Source of the DNA: Bradyrhizobium jicamae
GTDB taxonomy: Bacteria; Pseudomonadota; Alphaproteobacteria; Rhizobiales; Xanthobacteraceae
Assembly: GCF_018130215.1 (NCBI RefSeq)
Contig: NZ_JAFCKQ010000006.1
Span: 1 to 64,000, forward strand
Direction of reading: 5' to 3'
Length of the DNA: 64,000 nt
Below, one piece after another: positions 10,001 to 19,209 of this stretch. The notes under the pieces were generated by a model. It worked only from the letters and a program-made list of their open reading frames with translations. It searched no databases and had not been told where the DNA came from. The number at the start of each line of letters is the position of its first letter. Positions within the stretch are counted from its first letter, which is position 1. The translations under genes and the position numbers were made by a program.

Positions 10001-10471
10001 ATTCAGCGCAAGTTTGGCCCCGTATCGGTTCTGCCGACCCTCGCCTTCTTCTATGGCATGAAGGTCGGCGAGGAGTTGATGCTGGAAATCGAGGACGGGA
10101 AATCGCTCATCGTCGTCCTGACGGCTATCGGCGATGTTCGTGACGAGGGGCAGGTCGAACTCTTCTTTGAACTCAATGGTCAACCCCGTGTCATCGCCGT
10201 GCCCGACCGCTCTGCAGTGTCGGCCGTCAAGACGCGCCCAAAATCCGAGGATGGCAACGTCCGGCATATTGCCGCGCCGATGCCCGGTGTGATCTCGACC
10301 ATCAGCGTCGCCGGGGATCAATCGGTGAAAGCAGGCGACGTTCTCATGACGCTCGAGGCGATGAAGATGGAAACGGTCCTTCACGCGCCGCATGACGGTG
10401 TCGTCGCGAAGATTTGGGTGGAGCGGGGAACCCAGGTCGACGCGAAGGATCTGCTGATCGAGTTGCGATAG
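7010..10471 (+). CDS. pyc: Pyruvate carboxylase
   Basis: A 1153-residue biotin enzyme that carboxylates pyruvate to oxaloacetate. In order: a biotin carboxylase domain (about 10-460; RLLVANRSEIAIRIFRAATELG, GGGGRGMR, EVNPRIQVEHTVTE), a carboxyltransferase domain (about 535-810; VTDTTMRDAHQSLLATR, then metal-binding FHTHDTSG), a PYC allosteric/tetramerisation region, and a C-terminal biotinyl domain with the carrier lysine in LEAMKMETV. The length matches the single-chain alpha4 enzyme. The start is GTG 7010, with GAGGCGGGAG just upstream. It lies after the dha terminator, so it is a separate unit. It would replenish oxaloacetate when cells grow on trioses or glycerol. Confidence 0.97.
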   Translation: MNSKTLNRPIRRLLVANRSEIAIRIFRAATELGIRTFAVYAKEDRLSLHRFKADEAYQIGKGKGALEAYLSIDEIIGIARDHQIDAIHPGYGFLSESPELAEACEREGIAFVGPSPQTMRTLGNKVAARNLAISCNVPVMPASDPLPDDAASIVAAADAIGYPVMIKASWGGGGRGMRPIESPDRLVDAVMSARREAKSAFGKDEVYLEKLVRRARHVEVQILGDKHGNQVHLFERDCSIQRRHQKLIERAPAPYLEPTTREALCQSALRIARATDYVGAGTVEFLMDAERGQFYFIEVNPRIQVEHTVTESVSGLDIVKAQIRIAGAGRIGDVAETGIPAQSEIRLSGHALQCRITTEDPQNNFIPDYGRITAYRGAMGFGIRIDGGTAYSGAVVTRFYDPLLEKVTAWAPTSDEVIDRMARALTEYRIRGVATNLPFLHNVITQPQFRANDYTTRFIDETPALFDFSERQDRATKLLKWIADVTVNGHPDTKGRARPATNALIPEPPGFDAAPVDGTRQIFERLGPKGFASWMKDQARVLVTDTTMRDAHQSLLATRVRTRDIVAVAPSYAEGLPQLLSMECWGGATFDVAMRFLSEDPWERLRLIREKVPNILTQMLLRGANGVGYANYPDNVVRYFVQRAAEAGMDIFRIFDCLNWVENMRVSIDAVLECGKLAEGAICYTGDILDPSRAKYSLKYYTALARELAATGVHVLGLKDMAGVLKPEAARVLIKAIKDATDLPIHFHTHDTSGIAGATILAAIEAGVDAIDASMDAMSGTTSQPALGSIVEALVRGARDTTLDPDAIRRISLYWQAVRAQYAAFESDMRAGASEVYLHEMPGGQFTNLKEQARSLGLEGRWHEVAKAYRAANDLFGDIVKVTPSSKVVGDMALMMVSQGLTPGDILDPAREIAFPASVVDMLRGDLGQPPGGWPKALQDKAVKGEATIDARPGSLLGTADLSSLRLEAAKASGRAVDDLEFAAYLMYPKVFAEFSAIQRKFGPVSVLPTLAFFYGMKVGEELMLEIEDGKSLIVVLTAIGDVRDEGQVELFFELNGQPRVIAVPDRSAVSAVKTRPKSEDGNVRHIAAPMPGVISTISVAGDQSVKAGDVLMTLEAMKMETVLHAPHDGVVAKIWVERGTQVDAKDLLIELR

Positions 10472-10480
10472 CTGGCGGGC

Positions 10481-10501
10481 GGTGCTGTCCAGGACAGCAC
10501 C
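10481..10501. terminator. Perfect hairpin between pyc and the convergent CGNR gene
   Basis: GGTGCTGTCC and GGACAGCACC form a perfect 10-bp inverted repeat around a single A, starting 10 nt after the pyc stop. There is no T-run on either side, so it is not a textbook intrinsic terminator. It may protect mRNA 3' ends or terminate with help from Rho. Confidence 0.4.
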
Positions 10502-10643
10502 TGGCGGGCCAGAGGAGCAAAGTAGGGCAATTGAAGGGAGCGATCACGCCGTTCGCCAGCCTGGACGATGCCCGTTCCTACAAATCTCCATGCCACTTCT
10601 CGGCGCGACATCACGGGGACAGAGCCGGGGTGGTGTGCTTTGA

Positions 10644-11300
10644 TCAACCATTTCGCGTGCGTCTCTCCCTGTCGCGGGCGGCCCGCACCTTGGCACGATT
10701 GCCGCAAACGCGCATTTCGCACCAGCGGCGGCCATTGTTCTTGGTCGTGTCGAAGAACAGCCAGCCGCATTCTAGGCCTGCACAGCGCCTGGTGCGCAAG
10801 AGGTCCTTTTCCATGAGCAGTGTCAGGGCGGACAGTGTGATCGGACCCAGGATCGCCGCTTCGATGTCGCGACGCGGATCAAAGACCCAGATGTAGCTGC
10901 CGAGACGCATCCGCATCTCGGCATGGCGCAAATTCTCGGCGTGCGCGGCCGAGAGCAGGTCGAGCAGTCTGGTCGAGACCGGCCGCTGTTCGGCAAGCGC
11001 GGTGCCGATCGTCCAGATCAACTCGCGCAACTCGATCGCGCGTTCGAAGACGAGCCGCGCCCGGCGCGGATGGCCTGATAGCGTGGAGCGTATGTGGGCG
11101 CAGTCGGACGGCGGCATGACGCGGGCGTGTTCGACCCACTGCATCAGCGTGTCGAAATCCCTCAAATGCTCCTGGTGGACTGGCAATCCGCGAGCCGACG
11201 ATGTGTTGGTGAAATCCCACGCCAGTTCCCCGCCAACCAGATCGAGGCTGCCGGCGCGCGAGGTCGGGAGGACGGCTTTGGTCCGGCTGTGGGCGCTCAT
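10644..11300 (-). CDS. CGNR zinc-finger / ABATE-domain transcriptional regulator 1
   Basis: A 218-residue protein. The N-terminal ABATE region carries LVGGELAWDFTNT, the typical start of this family, and the C-terminus has the CGNR zinc finger: RRCAGLECGWLFFD, then RRWCEMRVCGNRAKVRA. CGNR proteins are stress- or substrate-responsive regulators of narrow local operons. The gene is divergent from the Liv-type binding protein at 11481, with a 180-bp shared control region that contains two copies of TGTAACCATC exactly 100 bp apart. That arrangement suggests it controls the binding-protein gene and itself. A second member of the family is encoded at 53785. Confidence 0.88.
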   Translation of the reverse strand: MSAHSRTKAVLPTSRAGSLDLVGGELAWDFTNTSSARGLPVHQEHLRDFDTLMQWVEHARVMPPSDCAHIRSTLSGHPRRARLVFERAIELRELIWTIGTALAEQRPVSTRLLDLLSAAHAENLRHAEMRMRLGSYIWVFDPRRDIEAAILGPITLSALTLLMEKDLLRTRRCAGLECGWLFFDTTKNNGRRWCEMRVCGNRAKVRAARDRERRTRNG

Positions 11301-11301
11301 G

Positions 11302-11411
11302 TGTAACCATCAAACTGCATATTGCCTGGCCTTGGCTGATCCGCAGCGCGACAAAGTAGCTTCATCTGAGGCGTTTTCGTGCCGCGGCGCAAGAGGAAAA
11401 CTGTAACCATC
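11302..11411. promoter_or_regulatory. Paired TGTAACCATC sites in the CGNR1/SBP divergent control region
   Basis: The 10-mer TGTAACCATC occurs at 11302-11311, one base from the CGNR1 start codon, and again at 11402-11411, 70 bp upstream of the binding-protein Shine-Dalgarno sequence. The core GGTTACA (its complement) also recurs beside the second CGNR gene at 53749, 54666 and 54780. Best guess: operator sites of the CGNR regulator. Confidence 0.5.
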
Positions 11412-11480
11412 TATCCGTTATTGACTGGTGTTGAGCTGCGTGACAGCCTGTGACCTGCAAAACGCAATTTGGAGGTTACC

Positions 11481-12644
11481 ATGACCCGTTGTCGCGGCGC
11501 TCTCCCTCTGCTTGTCTCCGTCCTCGCCCTGGCGGTCGCGGCCCCCGCCGCCGCGCAATTGGCCGGCAAGGAAGTCAAGATCGGCATTGGCGGGCCGCTC
11601 ACGACGACCTCGGCCGGTTTTGGCGTCGAGATGAAACAGGCCGTCGACCTCGCCGTGGACGAGCGTAACGCCGCCGGCGGCATCGCCGGCGCCAAGGTTT
11701 TGGCCGTAGCGGTCGACGACCAGGCCGACCCCGAGGCCGGAAAGGCGGTGGCCAAGCGCTTTTGCGATGATCCGGGCATTCTCGGCGTGGTCGGCCACGT
11801 CAACAGCGGCGTTGCCATCGCGACGGGGCAGATCTACGCCGACTGCTCGCTTGCGGTGATCACGCCGATGGCGTCGAACCCGAAGGTGACCGACAGCGGC
11901 TTTGCCACCATCTTCCGCCTGACCAACCGCGACGACAGGAAGGGGCCGGGTCTGGCGCACTATCTCATCGAGAAGATGGGCAAGAAGCGCGCGCTCGTGG
12001 TCGACGACGGCACGGCCTATGGCGTCGGACTGGCCGATCAGTTCGTCGCCGGATTTGGCAGCGGCGGCACGGTGGTGGCGCGCAAATCAGTGAAGGTGGG
12101 CGAGCGGGATTTTGCCGATTTTGTGAAGTCGTGGCCAAAGGATTTTGACGTGGTGTTCTTCGCCGGCATTCGCGAAGGCGCCCTGATCGTGAAAGAAATG
12201 CGCGCAGAAGGATTGGCGCAACTGTTCACCTGCGGCGACGGCTGCTGGGATACCAAGGCATTCATTCAGGCATCCGAAGGCGCCGCCACGGCAGCGGAAG
12301 GTGTTCGCATTCTCTCGGCCGCGCCCGCGATCGGGACCGTTCCCGGCAGCGCCGACTTCGGCGCGAAATACACGGCAAAGTACGGACCGATCAACAACTA
12401 TGCGGCAAGCTCCTACGATTCGGCGCGCGTGCTGATGGTCGCGATCGCTGACGCCGCAAAGGCAAAGGCAGGTGTGCCGACGCGTGCCGATGTCGTGGCA
12501 GCGCTTCGCAAGCTGACGTTCCAGGGCATCGCCTATGCGAAGCCGGTGCAATGGAACGAGAAGGGCGACAACAAGTCCGCCGTGATCTTCGTCAATGCGG
12601 TCGAGGGCGACCATTTCAAGCCGATCGATCAGATCGGCGAATAA
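11481..12644 (+). CDS. Branched-chain amino-acid-type ABC substrate-binding protein
   Basis: A 387-residue periplasmic binding protein of the Liv (type I) fold. I start it at ATG 11481, preceded by GGAGG (11471-11475); an in-frame TTG 12 nt upstream would bury that site. A cleavable signal peptide is clear (basic MTRCR, hydrophobic core LPLLVSVLALAVAAPAAA). The mature protein starts KEVKIGIGGPLTTTSAGFGVEMKQ and includes GVVGHVNSGVAIATGQIYAD, the ligand-binding region of the family. No permease or ATPase genes are adjacent, so it is an orphan that must work with a transporter elsewhere or as a sensor. The ligand is unknown, likely an amino acid or other small amphipathic compound. Confidence 0.88.
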   Translation: MTRCRGALPLLVSVLALAVAAPAAAQLAGKEVKIGIGGPLTTTSAGFGVEMKQAVDLAVDERNAAGGIAGAKVLAVAVDDQADPEAGKAVAKRFCDDPGILGVVGHVNSGVAIATGQIYADCSLAVITPMASNPKVTDSGFATIFRLTNRDDRKGPGLAHYLIEKMGKKRALVVDDGTAYGVGLADQFVAGFGSGGTVVARKSVKVGERDFADFVKSWPKDFDVVFFAGIREGALIVKEMRAEGLAQLFTCGDGCWDTKAFIQASEGAATAAEGVRILSAAPAIGTVPGSADFGAKYTAKYGPINNYAASSYDSARVLMVAIADAAKAKAGVPTRADVVAALRKLTFQGIAYAKPVQWNEKGDNKSAVIFVNAVEGDHFKPIDQIGE

Positions 12645-13095
12645 GGATCGTTGCCGCGCCGGAGCTGCGCTTGCCATGAGCCGGATCGTGCTCGACGTCC
12701 TGCAAAAGAAGCAGACTGACACGGATCAATCACGAGACCGGGCTTGTCGCAGCGAGCCCTGGATCGAGAGAACGTCAGCAAGGACCCCGGTCGCTGGTTG
12801 TCGAGCGACATCGTTCAGGACACACCTGCGAACTCGTACACGATTGAAATTACTTGTGGTTTTTGAACCGTCCCCGGTTCGATTTCGGTCGACGCCGATC
12901 CCGGTTTGATGCGCTGCCGCGAGGATTTTTCGGCCAACCTCGCTTCGGCATCGTAGTATTGTCATCGGGAGCTGTCGGAGCTTCGAGACCGAGGATGTCG
13001 CGTACGCACGCCATCGCGGCGCTCGAAGAGATGCACTCCAGAATCAAGCTGATGACCGTGACAGCGGTCGGACGGCGCGGCGTATGGAGGACATT
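12645..13095. other. 450-bp intergenic stretch, no gene recognised
   Basis: Between the binding protein and the glutamate dehydrogenase I see no open frame with gene-like composition, no terminator and no RNA gene. The only useful element is the GGAGG at 13086-13090 that sets the dehydrogenase start. The region probably holds the dehydrogenase promoter. Confidence 0.5.
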
Positions 13096-16000
13096 ATGGC
13101 GTGGCGTGACGACAAGGCCCGGGCAACCCTGATCCGTGATGCCGCGGGCAGCGTGCAACCGGGCAAGAGCCCCCAGGCCTTTGCCGAGCCCTTGTTCGGC
13201 TACACCAATATCGAGGACCTCGCCAAATACGACGCCGCCTCGCTTGCCCTCCTCGCGGAGCAGGCCTGGGAACACGTGCAGCGGCGCACCGCAGGCCGCG
13301 CCGATATCCGCGTCGTCAATCCGACGTTGCCGGACGGGCGCGAGATTTCCGTGCTCGAGATCCTCAACGACAACATGCCCTTCCTGTTCGACTCCACCAT
13401 GGCGGAGCTCGCCGAGCAGGGTATCGAAGTCACCCTTGTCGCTCACCCGATCATCGCCGTGGAGCGGGATGACCAGGGCAAGCTCGTGCGCTTCTACGGT
13501 GAAGCGCTCCCGGAGGGAGCCAAGGGAACGCGCGAAAGCCTGATTCACTTCCACATCGCACGCCTGGACGCCGATGCCGATCGCCAGAAACTGATCGACG
13601 GCCTCACCAGGACGCTGGACGACGTCCGCGCCTGCGTTACCGACTGGCGCGCGATGCGCGACCGCGTCGAGGAAGCGATCAAGGTTTTCTCTTCCAATCC
13701 GCCGCCGCTGCCGATCGACGAGGTCGCGGAGGCCAACCAGTTCCTGCAATGGCTCTGCGCGGACAATTTCACCTTCCTCGGCGTGCGCGAATATCGCTTC
13801 TCGCCCGACAGCGATGCCTCCGACGACATCATGACCCGCGACGGTCTCGGCATCCTGCGCAATTCCGACGTGAAGGTCCTGCGCCGCGGCAGCGAGATGG
13901 TTGTCATGACGCCGGAAATCCGCGAGTTCATGCACGAGCCGACGCTCCTGATCGTCATCAAGGCCAACGTCTCCAGCCGCGTTCATCGCCGCATCCGGAT
14001 GGATTATGTGGGCATCAAGCTCTATTCGCCCGACGGCCGGCTCGAGGGCGAATTGCGCGTCGTCGGCCTGTTCACTTCAGGCGCGTACACGCGCTCGGTG
14101 CGACAGATCCCGTATGTCCGCCACAAGGTTGCGCGGGCGCACCAGCGCGCCGGCTTCGATCCGGCCGGCCATTCCGGCAAGGCGCTCATGCATATTCTCG
14201 AGGAATATCCGCGTGACGAACTGTTCCAGATCGACGTCGACACCCTCTACAATTTCGTCATCGAGATCCTGATCCTCTACGAGCGCCCGCGCGTCCGCGC
14301 GCTGGCGCGGGTCGACAAGTTCGATCGCTTCGTCTCCATCCTTACCTTCATTCCGCGCGACAAATACGATACCGATGTCCGCATGCGCGTCGGCGCCTTC
14401 CTGGCGCAGGTCTACAAGGGGACCCTGTCCGCCTCCTACGTATCATTCCCCGAAGGCGCGCTGGCGCGCGTCCACTACATCATCGGGCGCTATGAAGGCA
14501 AAACCCCGGTCGTCGAGCGCGCCACGCTCGAAAATGGGATCAGCGCCATTGCCGCGACCTGGGCCGACAAGCTGAAGGCCGCGCTTGCTGCGTCGACCGA
14601 TGGCATGCGGGCGCGCATGCTCGCCAACCGTTACGCCCAATCCTTCACCGGCGGCTACACCGAGGTTTTCACGGCGGACCAGGCGATCGCCGATATCGCG
14701 ACCATCGAAAGGCTGAACCCGGCCCGCCCGGTGACGATTTCGGTTCACCGCGACGCGGGCGAGGACGATCCCACGCGCTTCGGCCTGAAGGTGTTCTCCG
14801 ACGCCGCACCGCTATCGCTGTCCTATCGCGTCCCGGTGATCGAAAATCACGGCTTGCGCGTGGTCAACGAACGCACCTATCAGATCGTTCCCGGCAACCG
14901 GCCGGAGCCGGTCTGGCTGCACGACATGACGATCGAGACCAGTGACCGCCAGCCGATCGAGATCAATCCGGAATTCAGCCGCCGCCTGGAAGCCTCGATC
15001 ATGGCGGTGGTCACCGATCGCGCAGAATCCGACGGATATAACGGCCTGATCCTTCGCACCGCCCTGGGCTGGCGCGAAGTCTCGACCATCCGGGCACTGT
15101 CGCGCTACCTGCACCAGATCCGCGCACCGTTCACCCAGGATTACATGTGGGAGACGGCGCGGAAGAACCCTGCGATCACGGCCAGCCTCGTCGCACTGTT
15201 CCAGACCCGCCTCGATCCGCGCCTCGCCTCCACCGATGCCGAGCGTTCGGCACGCGAGACGGCGCTGCTCGCCGAAATCGAGGAGCAGCTCAAATCCGTC
15301 GCCTCGCTCGACGAGGACCGCATCCTGCGTCGCTTCACCAATCTGGTGCAGGCCACCATCCGCACCAATCTGTGGCAGATCGGCGAGAATGGACATCCGC
15401 GTCCGGTGATCTCCTTCAAGTTCGACGCGCACCGGATCGACGACCTGCCGGCTCCGCGACCTCAGTACGAGATCTTCGTCTATTCGCCGCGTGTCGAAGG
15501 CATTCATCTGCGGTTCGGCAAGGTCGCACGCGGTGGCTTGCGCTGGTCCGACCGGCCGCAGGATTTCCGCACCGAGATCCTCGGTTTGGTCAAGGCGCAG
15601 CAGGTGAAGAACGCCGTGATCGTGCCGGTCGGCGCCAAGGGCGGCTTCGTGCCCAAGCGCCTGCCGCCGCCCTCCAATCGCGACGCCTGGCTCGCGGAAG
15701 GCACCGAAGCCTATCGCATCTTCGTTCGCTCGCTGCTCGAGCTAACCGACAATCTCGACGGCGACACGGTCGTGCCGCCCGACTCCACCGTGCGGCATGA
15801 CGGCGATGATCCTTACCTCGTCGTCGCCGCCGACAAGGGCACTGCCACGTTTTCCGACGTCGCCAACGCCATCTCGGCCGAGAAGAACCACTGGCTCGGC
15901 GATGCCTTCGCTTCCGGCGGGAGCCAGGGTTACGACCACAAGAAGATGGGGATCACGGCGCGCGGCGCCTGGGAGGCGGTCAAGCGGCATTTCCGCGAAC

Positions 16001-17910
16001 TCGGCACCGACATTCAGACCACGCCGTTCACCGCGGTCGGCGTCGGCGACATGTCCGGCGACGTCTTCGGAAATGGCATGCTGCTTTCGCCGGCGACCAA
16101 ACTCGTCGCAGCTTTCGATCACCGCGATATCTTCATCGACCCTTCGCCTGATCCCACGATCAGCCACGCCGAACGCCTGCGCATGTTCAACCTGCCGCGA
16201 TCGAGCTGGCAGGACTACAACAAGGCGCTGATCTCGCAAGGCGGAGGCGTGTTCTCGCGCTCGCTCAAGGCGATCCCGCTTGGTCCGGAAGTTCGGGCAT
16301 TGCTCGATATCGACAAGCCGCAGGCCACACCTTTCGAGGTGATAACGGCAATCCTGAAGGCGCGCGCGGACCTCTTGTGGTTCGGCGGCATCGGCACCTA
16401 TGTCCGCGCATCCTCGGAAAGCGACGATCAGGCCGGTGACCGCGCCAACGATCCGGTCCGCATTACCGGCGCCGATGTCCGCGCCCGCGTGATCGGCGAA
16501 GGCGCCAATCTCGGCGTCACCCAGCGCGGCCGCATCGAGGCCGCGCAGCAGGGCGTCAAGCTCAACACCGACGCGATCGACAATTCGGCCGGCGTGAACA
16601 CGTCCGACGTCGAGGTCAACATCAAGATCGCGCTGGCGCGCCTCGAGCGCGAGGGACGTCTGAGCCCCGCCGACCGCAACAGCCTGCTTGCCGCCATGAC
16701 CGACGAGGTCGGCACACTGGTCCTGCGCAACAATTATCTGCAATCGTTGGCGCTGTCGCTCGCCGAACGCAAGGGCGTGGCCGAAACCGGTTTCCTCACC
16801 CGCTTGATGCAATCGCTCGAGCAGCGCGGCCTGCTCAGCCGCGCAGTGGAGTTCTTGCCCGACGACGCAGCACTCACCGAGCGCACACGGCGCGGCCAGT
16901 CCCTCGCGCGACCCGAGCTTGCCGTGTTGCTCGCCTACGCCAAGCTGACACTCTACGAAGACCTGCTCGTCACCAGCGTGCCGGATGATCCCTATCTTGC
17001 GCGCGAACTGTCCCAGTATTTTCCGCGCGAGCTTCAGGACCAATTCCCGACCGCGGTCGAATTCCACCGCCTGCGGCGCGAGATCATCGCGACCAGCCTT
17101 GTCAATGCGGTGATCAACCGCGGCGGCCCGGCCTGCGTCGTGCGCCTGATCGACGAGACGGATGCCGATATCCCGACCATCGTCATGGCCTATGTGGCGG
17201 TCGATGAGTGCTACGGGCTGAAATGGCTCAATGACGCGATCGACGCGCTCGACACCTGCATCGACGGGCAGGTGCAGCTGTCGCTCTACGCGTCGGTGCA
17301 GGACCTGCTGCTCTCCCGCATGGTCTGGTATGTGCGCAATGTCGATTTCAAGGACGGACTGGAGGCCGTTGTGGCGCGCTTCGGCCCGGCGATCCGCCAG
17401 ATCGTCGCCGGATTGGATACCACGCTGCCGCCGGACCTGCAGGCCGCGCGCACCAAGCGGCGGCAGCAACTTGCCGAGGCTGGTGTCCCGGCTGGCCTCG
17501 CGGGCGAACTCGCCGACCTCGACGCCGTGGTCTCGGCACCCGATATCGTGACGGTTGCCGAGCGCAGCGCACGCCCGATCGGCGATGCGGCTGCGACCTT
17601 CTTCGCCGCGGAAGCCAATTTCCGTCTCGACCGCATCGTCGCGGCCGCGCGCGGCGTGCCGGCAAACGATTATTTCGAACGTATCGCCATCGATCGAGCC
17701 GTCGAGCAGATCGCTGCCGCCGAGAGGAGATTGGCGACGGATATGCTGGCAACCGGCCAGTCCGGGCAGCAGGCGGTCGAGACCTGGCTCGCGGCTCACC
17801 CCGAAGCGACGCGCATCCGTCGCTCGGTCGAGGAGATCGCCGCCAGCGGCCTGACGCTCGCCAAACTGACGGTCGCGGCGAACCTGCTGGGGGACCTGGT
17901 CAAGGCCTGA
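13096..17910 (+). CDS. NAD-dependent glutamate dehydrogenase, large 180-kDa type
   Basis: A 1604-residue enzyme that oxidatively deaminates glutamate to 2-oxoglutarate with NAD. The start is ATG 13096, with GGAGG 6 nt upstream; an ATG 12 nt earlier overlaps that site. About 700 N-terminal residues hold the ACT-like and helical regulatory regions of this class. The catalytic part shows RGGLRWSDRPQDFRTEILGL, the lysine-bearing VPVGAKGGFVPKR and the dinucleotide-binding GVGDMSGDVFGNGMLL. A C-terminal helical region completes the protein. Large GDHs of this kind (Azospirillum, Caulobacter, Pseudomonas) work mainly in glutamate catabolism and are often allosterically controlled. No operon partner is visible; the next gene is convergent. 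Confidence 0.95.
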   Translation: MAWRDDKARATLIRDAAGSVQPGKSPQAFAEPLFGYTNIEDLAKYDAASLALLAEQAWEHVQRRTAGRADIRVVNPTLPDGREISVLEILNDNMPFLFDSTMAELAEQGIEVTLVAHPIIAVERDDQGKLVRFYGEALPEGAKGTRESLIHFHIARLDADADRQKLIDGLTRTLDDVRACVTDWRAMRDRVEEAIKVFSSNPPPLPIDEVAEANQFLQWLCADNFTFLGVREYRFSPDSDASDDIMTRDGLGILRNSDVKVLRRGSEMVVMTPEIREFMHEPTLLIVIKANVSSRVHRRIRMDYVGIKLYSPDGRLEGELRVVGLFTSGAYTRSVRQIPYVRHKVARAHQRAGFDPAGHSGKALMHILEEYPRDELFQIDVDTLYNFVIEILILYERPRVRALARVDKFDRFVSILTFIPRDKYDTDVRMRVGAFLAQVYKGTLSASYVSFPEGALARVHYIIGRYEGKTPVVERATLENGISAIAATWADKLKAALAASTDGMRARMLANRYAQSFTGGYTEVFTADQAIADIATIERLNPARPVTISVHRDAGEDDPTRFGLKVFSDAAPLSLSYRVPVIENHGLRVVNERTYQIVPGNRPEPVWLHDMTIETSDRQPIEINPEFSRRLEASIMAVVTDRAESDGYNGLILRTALGWREVSTIRALSRYLHQIRAPFTQDYMWETARKNPAITASLVALFQTRLDPRLASTDAERSARETALLAEIEEQLKSVASLDEDRILRRFTNLVQATIRTNLWQIGENGHPRPVISFKFDAHRIDDLPAPRPQYEIFVYSPRVEGIHLRFGKVARGGLRWSDRPQDFRTEILGLVKAQQVKNAVIVPVGAKGGFVPKRLPPPSNRDAWLAEGTEAYRIFVRSLLELTDNLDGDTVVPPDSTVRHDGDDPYLVVAADKGTATFSDVANAISAEKNHWLGDAFASGGSQGYDHKKMGITARGAWEAVKRHFRELGTDIQTTPFTAVGVGDMSGDVFGNGMLLSPATKLVAAFDHRDIFIDPSPDPTISHAERLRMFNLPRSSWQDYNKALISQGGGVFSRSLKAIPLGPEVRALLDIDKPQATPFEVITAILKARADLLWFGGIGTYVRASSESDDQAGDRANDPVRITGADVRARVIGEGANLGVTQRGRIEAAQQGVKLNTDAIDNSAGVNTSDVEVNIKIALARLEREGRLSPADRNSLLAAMTDEVGTLVLRNNYLQSLALSLAERKGVAETGFLTRLMQSLEQRGLLSRAVEFLPDDAALTERTRRGQSLARPELAVLLAYAKLTLYEDLLVTSVPDDPYLARELSQYFPRELQDQFPTAVEFHRLRREIIATSLVNAVINRGGPACVVRLIDETDADIPTIVMAYVAVDECYGLKWLNDAIDALDTCIDGQVQLSLYASVQDLLLSRMVWYVRNVDFKDGLEAVVARFGPAIRQIVAGLDTTLPPDLQAARTKRRQQLAEAGVPAGLAGELADLDAVVSAPDIVTVAERSARPIGDAAATFFAAEANFRLDRIVAAARGVPANDYFERIAIDRAVEQIAAAERRLATDMLATGQSGQQAVETWLAAHPEATRIRRSVEEIAASGLTLAKLTVAANLLGDLVKA

Positions 17911-18013
17911 GGCACGCCACGGTTAACGTTTCGGGCGGGGCCGCTTGCGGTGGCGTAAGGCCAGTGACGGCGCGATATCAATCGACGCGCCGGCCGTTGC
18001 GGCCAGCGGCCGA

Positions 18014-18640
18014 TCACTTTCGGGGGCGCTCAAGCGCGGCGCCGCGCACCATGAGTGCGATCTGGCGGCCGACGTCGTCGACGCTGAGCCTCCCGCCTGC
18101 GCTGAACCAGAACACGGTCCAGTTCATGGCACCGAGCATCGACAGGCGGAAGGCGTGCCGGTCGCAGTCCGCCTTCAGCGGAAGGTCGTCGATCAGCCGC
18201 GCAAATATCCGCTCATACTCGTCACGCTGGCGGACCAGCTTCCGGACGCCCTGCAGATTGTAGTAGCGCGGCGGGGTCAGGATGGCGCGGGTGACACTGC
18301 CGCCGAGCAGGATGCGGCAGTGCGCGACGATCGCCTCTTCGAGCCGCGCCCACGGTTCGGTCACATCGGCGATCGCGGCCTCGACCTCGCGGCGCATCGC
18401 CGTCAGGCTCTCCTGATGGACCGTGAACAGCAGGTCTTCCTTGGACGGGAAGTGGTAATACAGCGAGCCCGAAAGGACGCCGGACGCCGCAGCGATCTCG
18501 CGGATCGAGGTGCCTTCAAATCCCTTGCGGGCGAACAATTGCGAGGCCGCAGCGACGATCTGGCGGCGGCGGTCAGGACCTCTTCGCAGCAATTTCGGCT
18601 TCTCGTCGCTGCCCTTCTTGCGCCCTTTGGGCTTCGCCAT
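18014..18640 (-). CDS. TetR-family regulator of the PHA-like cluster
   Basis: A 208-residue repressor. I start it at the ATG complementary to 18638-18640, giving a basic start (MAKPKGRKKGSD); the open frame continues much further upstream, but that part looks non-coding. The HTH is textbook TetR: QIVAAASQLFARKGFEGTSIREIAAASGVLSGSLYYHFPSKEDLL. The C-terminal domain is of the fatty-acyl-responsive style but has no diagnostic residue I can name. It is divergent from the PHA-synthase-like operon. The promoter of that operon and the promoter of the MFS gene at 29020 share the half-site pair TCAATCA..GATAGA, which fits a TetR operator. The ligand is probably an acyl-CoA or hydroxyacyl-CoA (inference). 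Confidence 0.9.
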   Translation of the reverse strand: MAKPKGRKKGSDEKPKLLRRGPDRRRQIVAAASQLFARKGFEGTSIREIAAASGVLSGSLYYHFPSKEDLLFTVHQESLTAMRREVEAAIADVTEPWARLEEAIVAHCRILLGGSVTRAILTPPRYYNLQGVRKLVRQRDEYERIFARLIDDLPLKADCDRHAFRLSMLGAMNWTVFWFSAGGRLSVDDVGRQIALMVRGAALERPRK

Positions 18641-19209
18641 TCTCTTTTCAGCCGTCAACGGAAACAACCAGCCTTGAGGCAAACCCATCCCGCCATGCCC
18701 ACCGGCCCCCTCGGTGGCGGGCATCGCGAAAACCGCCGCTATCGATTGGCGTCCGTCTACACTTTTGCACCTGAATTGTCGAGAACCGGCCGCCGATCGA
18801 TGCTGTTGATAGGGATGCGAAAACGCCGCCGGCATCGTCGCCCGAGCCCGGACCTCGGACGGCGCGGCCCGCACTCGCCGGCAACCGGCCGTGCGCCGTC
18901 CTCGAAAAGTTTCCGTCGCTTGCTCCACGACAGTCCCAAGGCTCAAATGCTGCTGACGAGGTGGAGCAGCGGGCTGGCATCGACCGTCGCGGCGCTGGGG
19001 CAGGGCGCCGTCGCCGGATCCGATTGAGTACGTGGGAGCGCGGCCGACGCCAGGCCAAAGCATTGCAAGCGAGGAGCAACGATCGCGCCTCGCTGTCAGG
19101 TCGATCCGATCGCAAATGGATCAGGCGTGTCGACCGAACCGGATCCCACCCGTCGTCTCACTCCTCTCTTCTCATCCTCGCCACGTTTAAGTGACGGACC
19201 CGTTCCGTC
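18641..19209. other. 570-bp intergenic stretch, no gene recognised
   Basis: Several frames stay open here because of high GC, but none has a Shine-Dalgarno sequence, a recognisable domain or the codon pattern of the neighbours; their translations are arginine- and proline-rich. I see no RNA gene. The only feature with a clear purpose is the promoter at its right end (19210-19240). Confidence 0.5.

Noticed and set aside
10481..10501. Classical Rho-independent terminator after pyc
   Set aside because: The stem is perfect but lacks a T-tract on either strand, so I list it only as a hairpin of uncertain function.
12862..12905. GGTTCGATTTC resembling a tRNA T-loop in the gap before glutamate dehydrogenase
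   Set aside because: The flanking five bases do not pair as a T-stem and no anticodon or acceptor arm can be built around it.
12854..13132. 92-codon frame running into the glutamate dehydrogenase start
   Set aside because: Its end overlaps the dehydrogenase in another frame and the Arg/Phe-rich product has no recognisable feature.
15742..17799. 685-codon open frame on the minus strand, antisense to glutamate dehydrogenase
   Set aside because: It mirrors the codon positions of a clear, well-conserved enzyme gene; its translation is rich in Arg, His and Gly without any domain and it has no ribosome site.
18648..19115. 155-codon minus-strand frame upstream of the TetR gene
   Set aside because: Arg/Pro/Ser-rich translation without a fold, and in conflict with the TetR start region.
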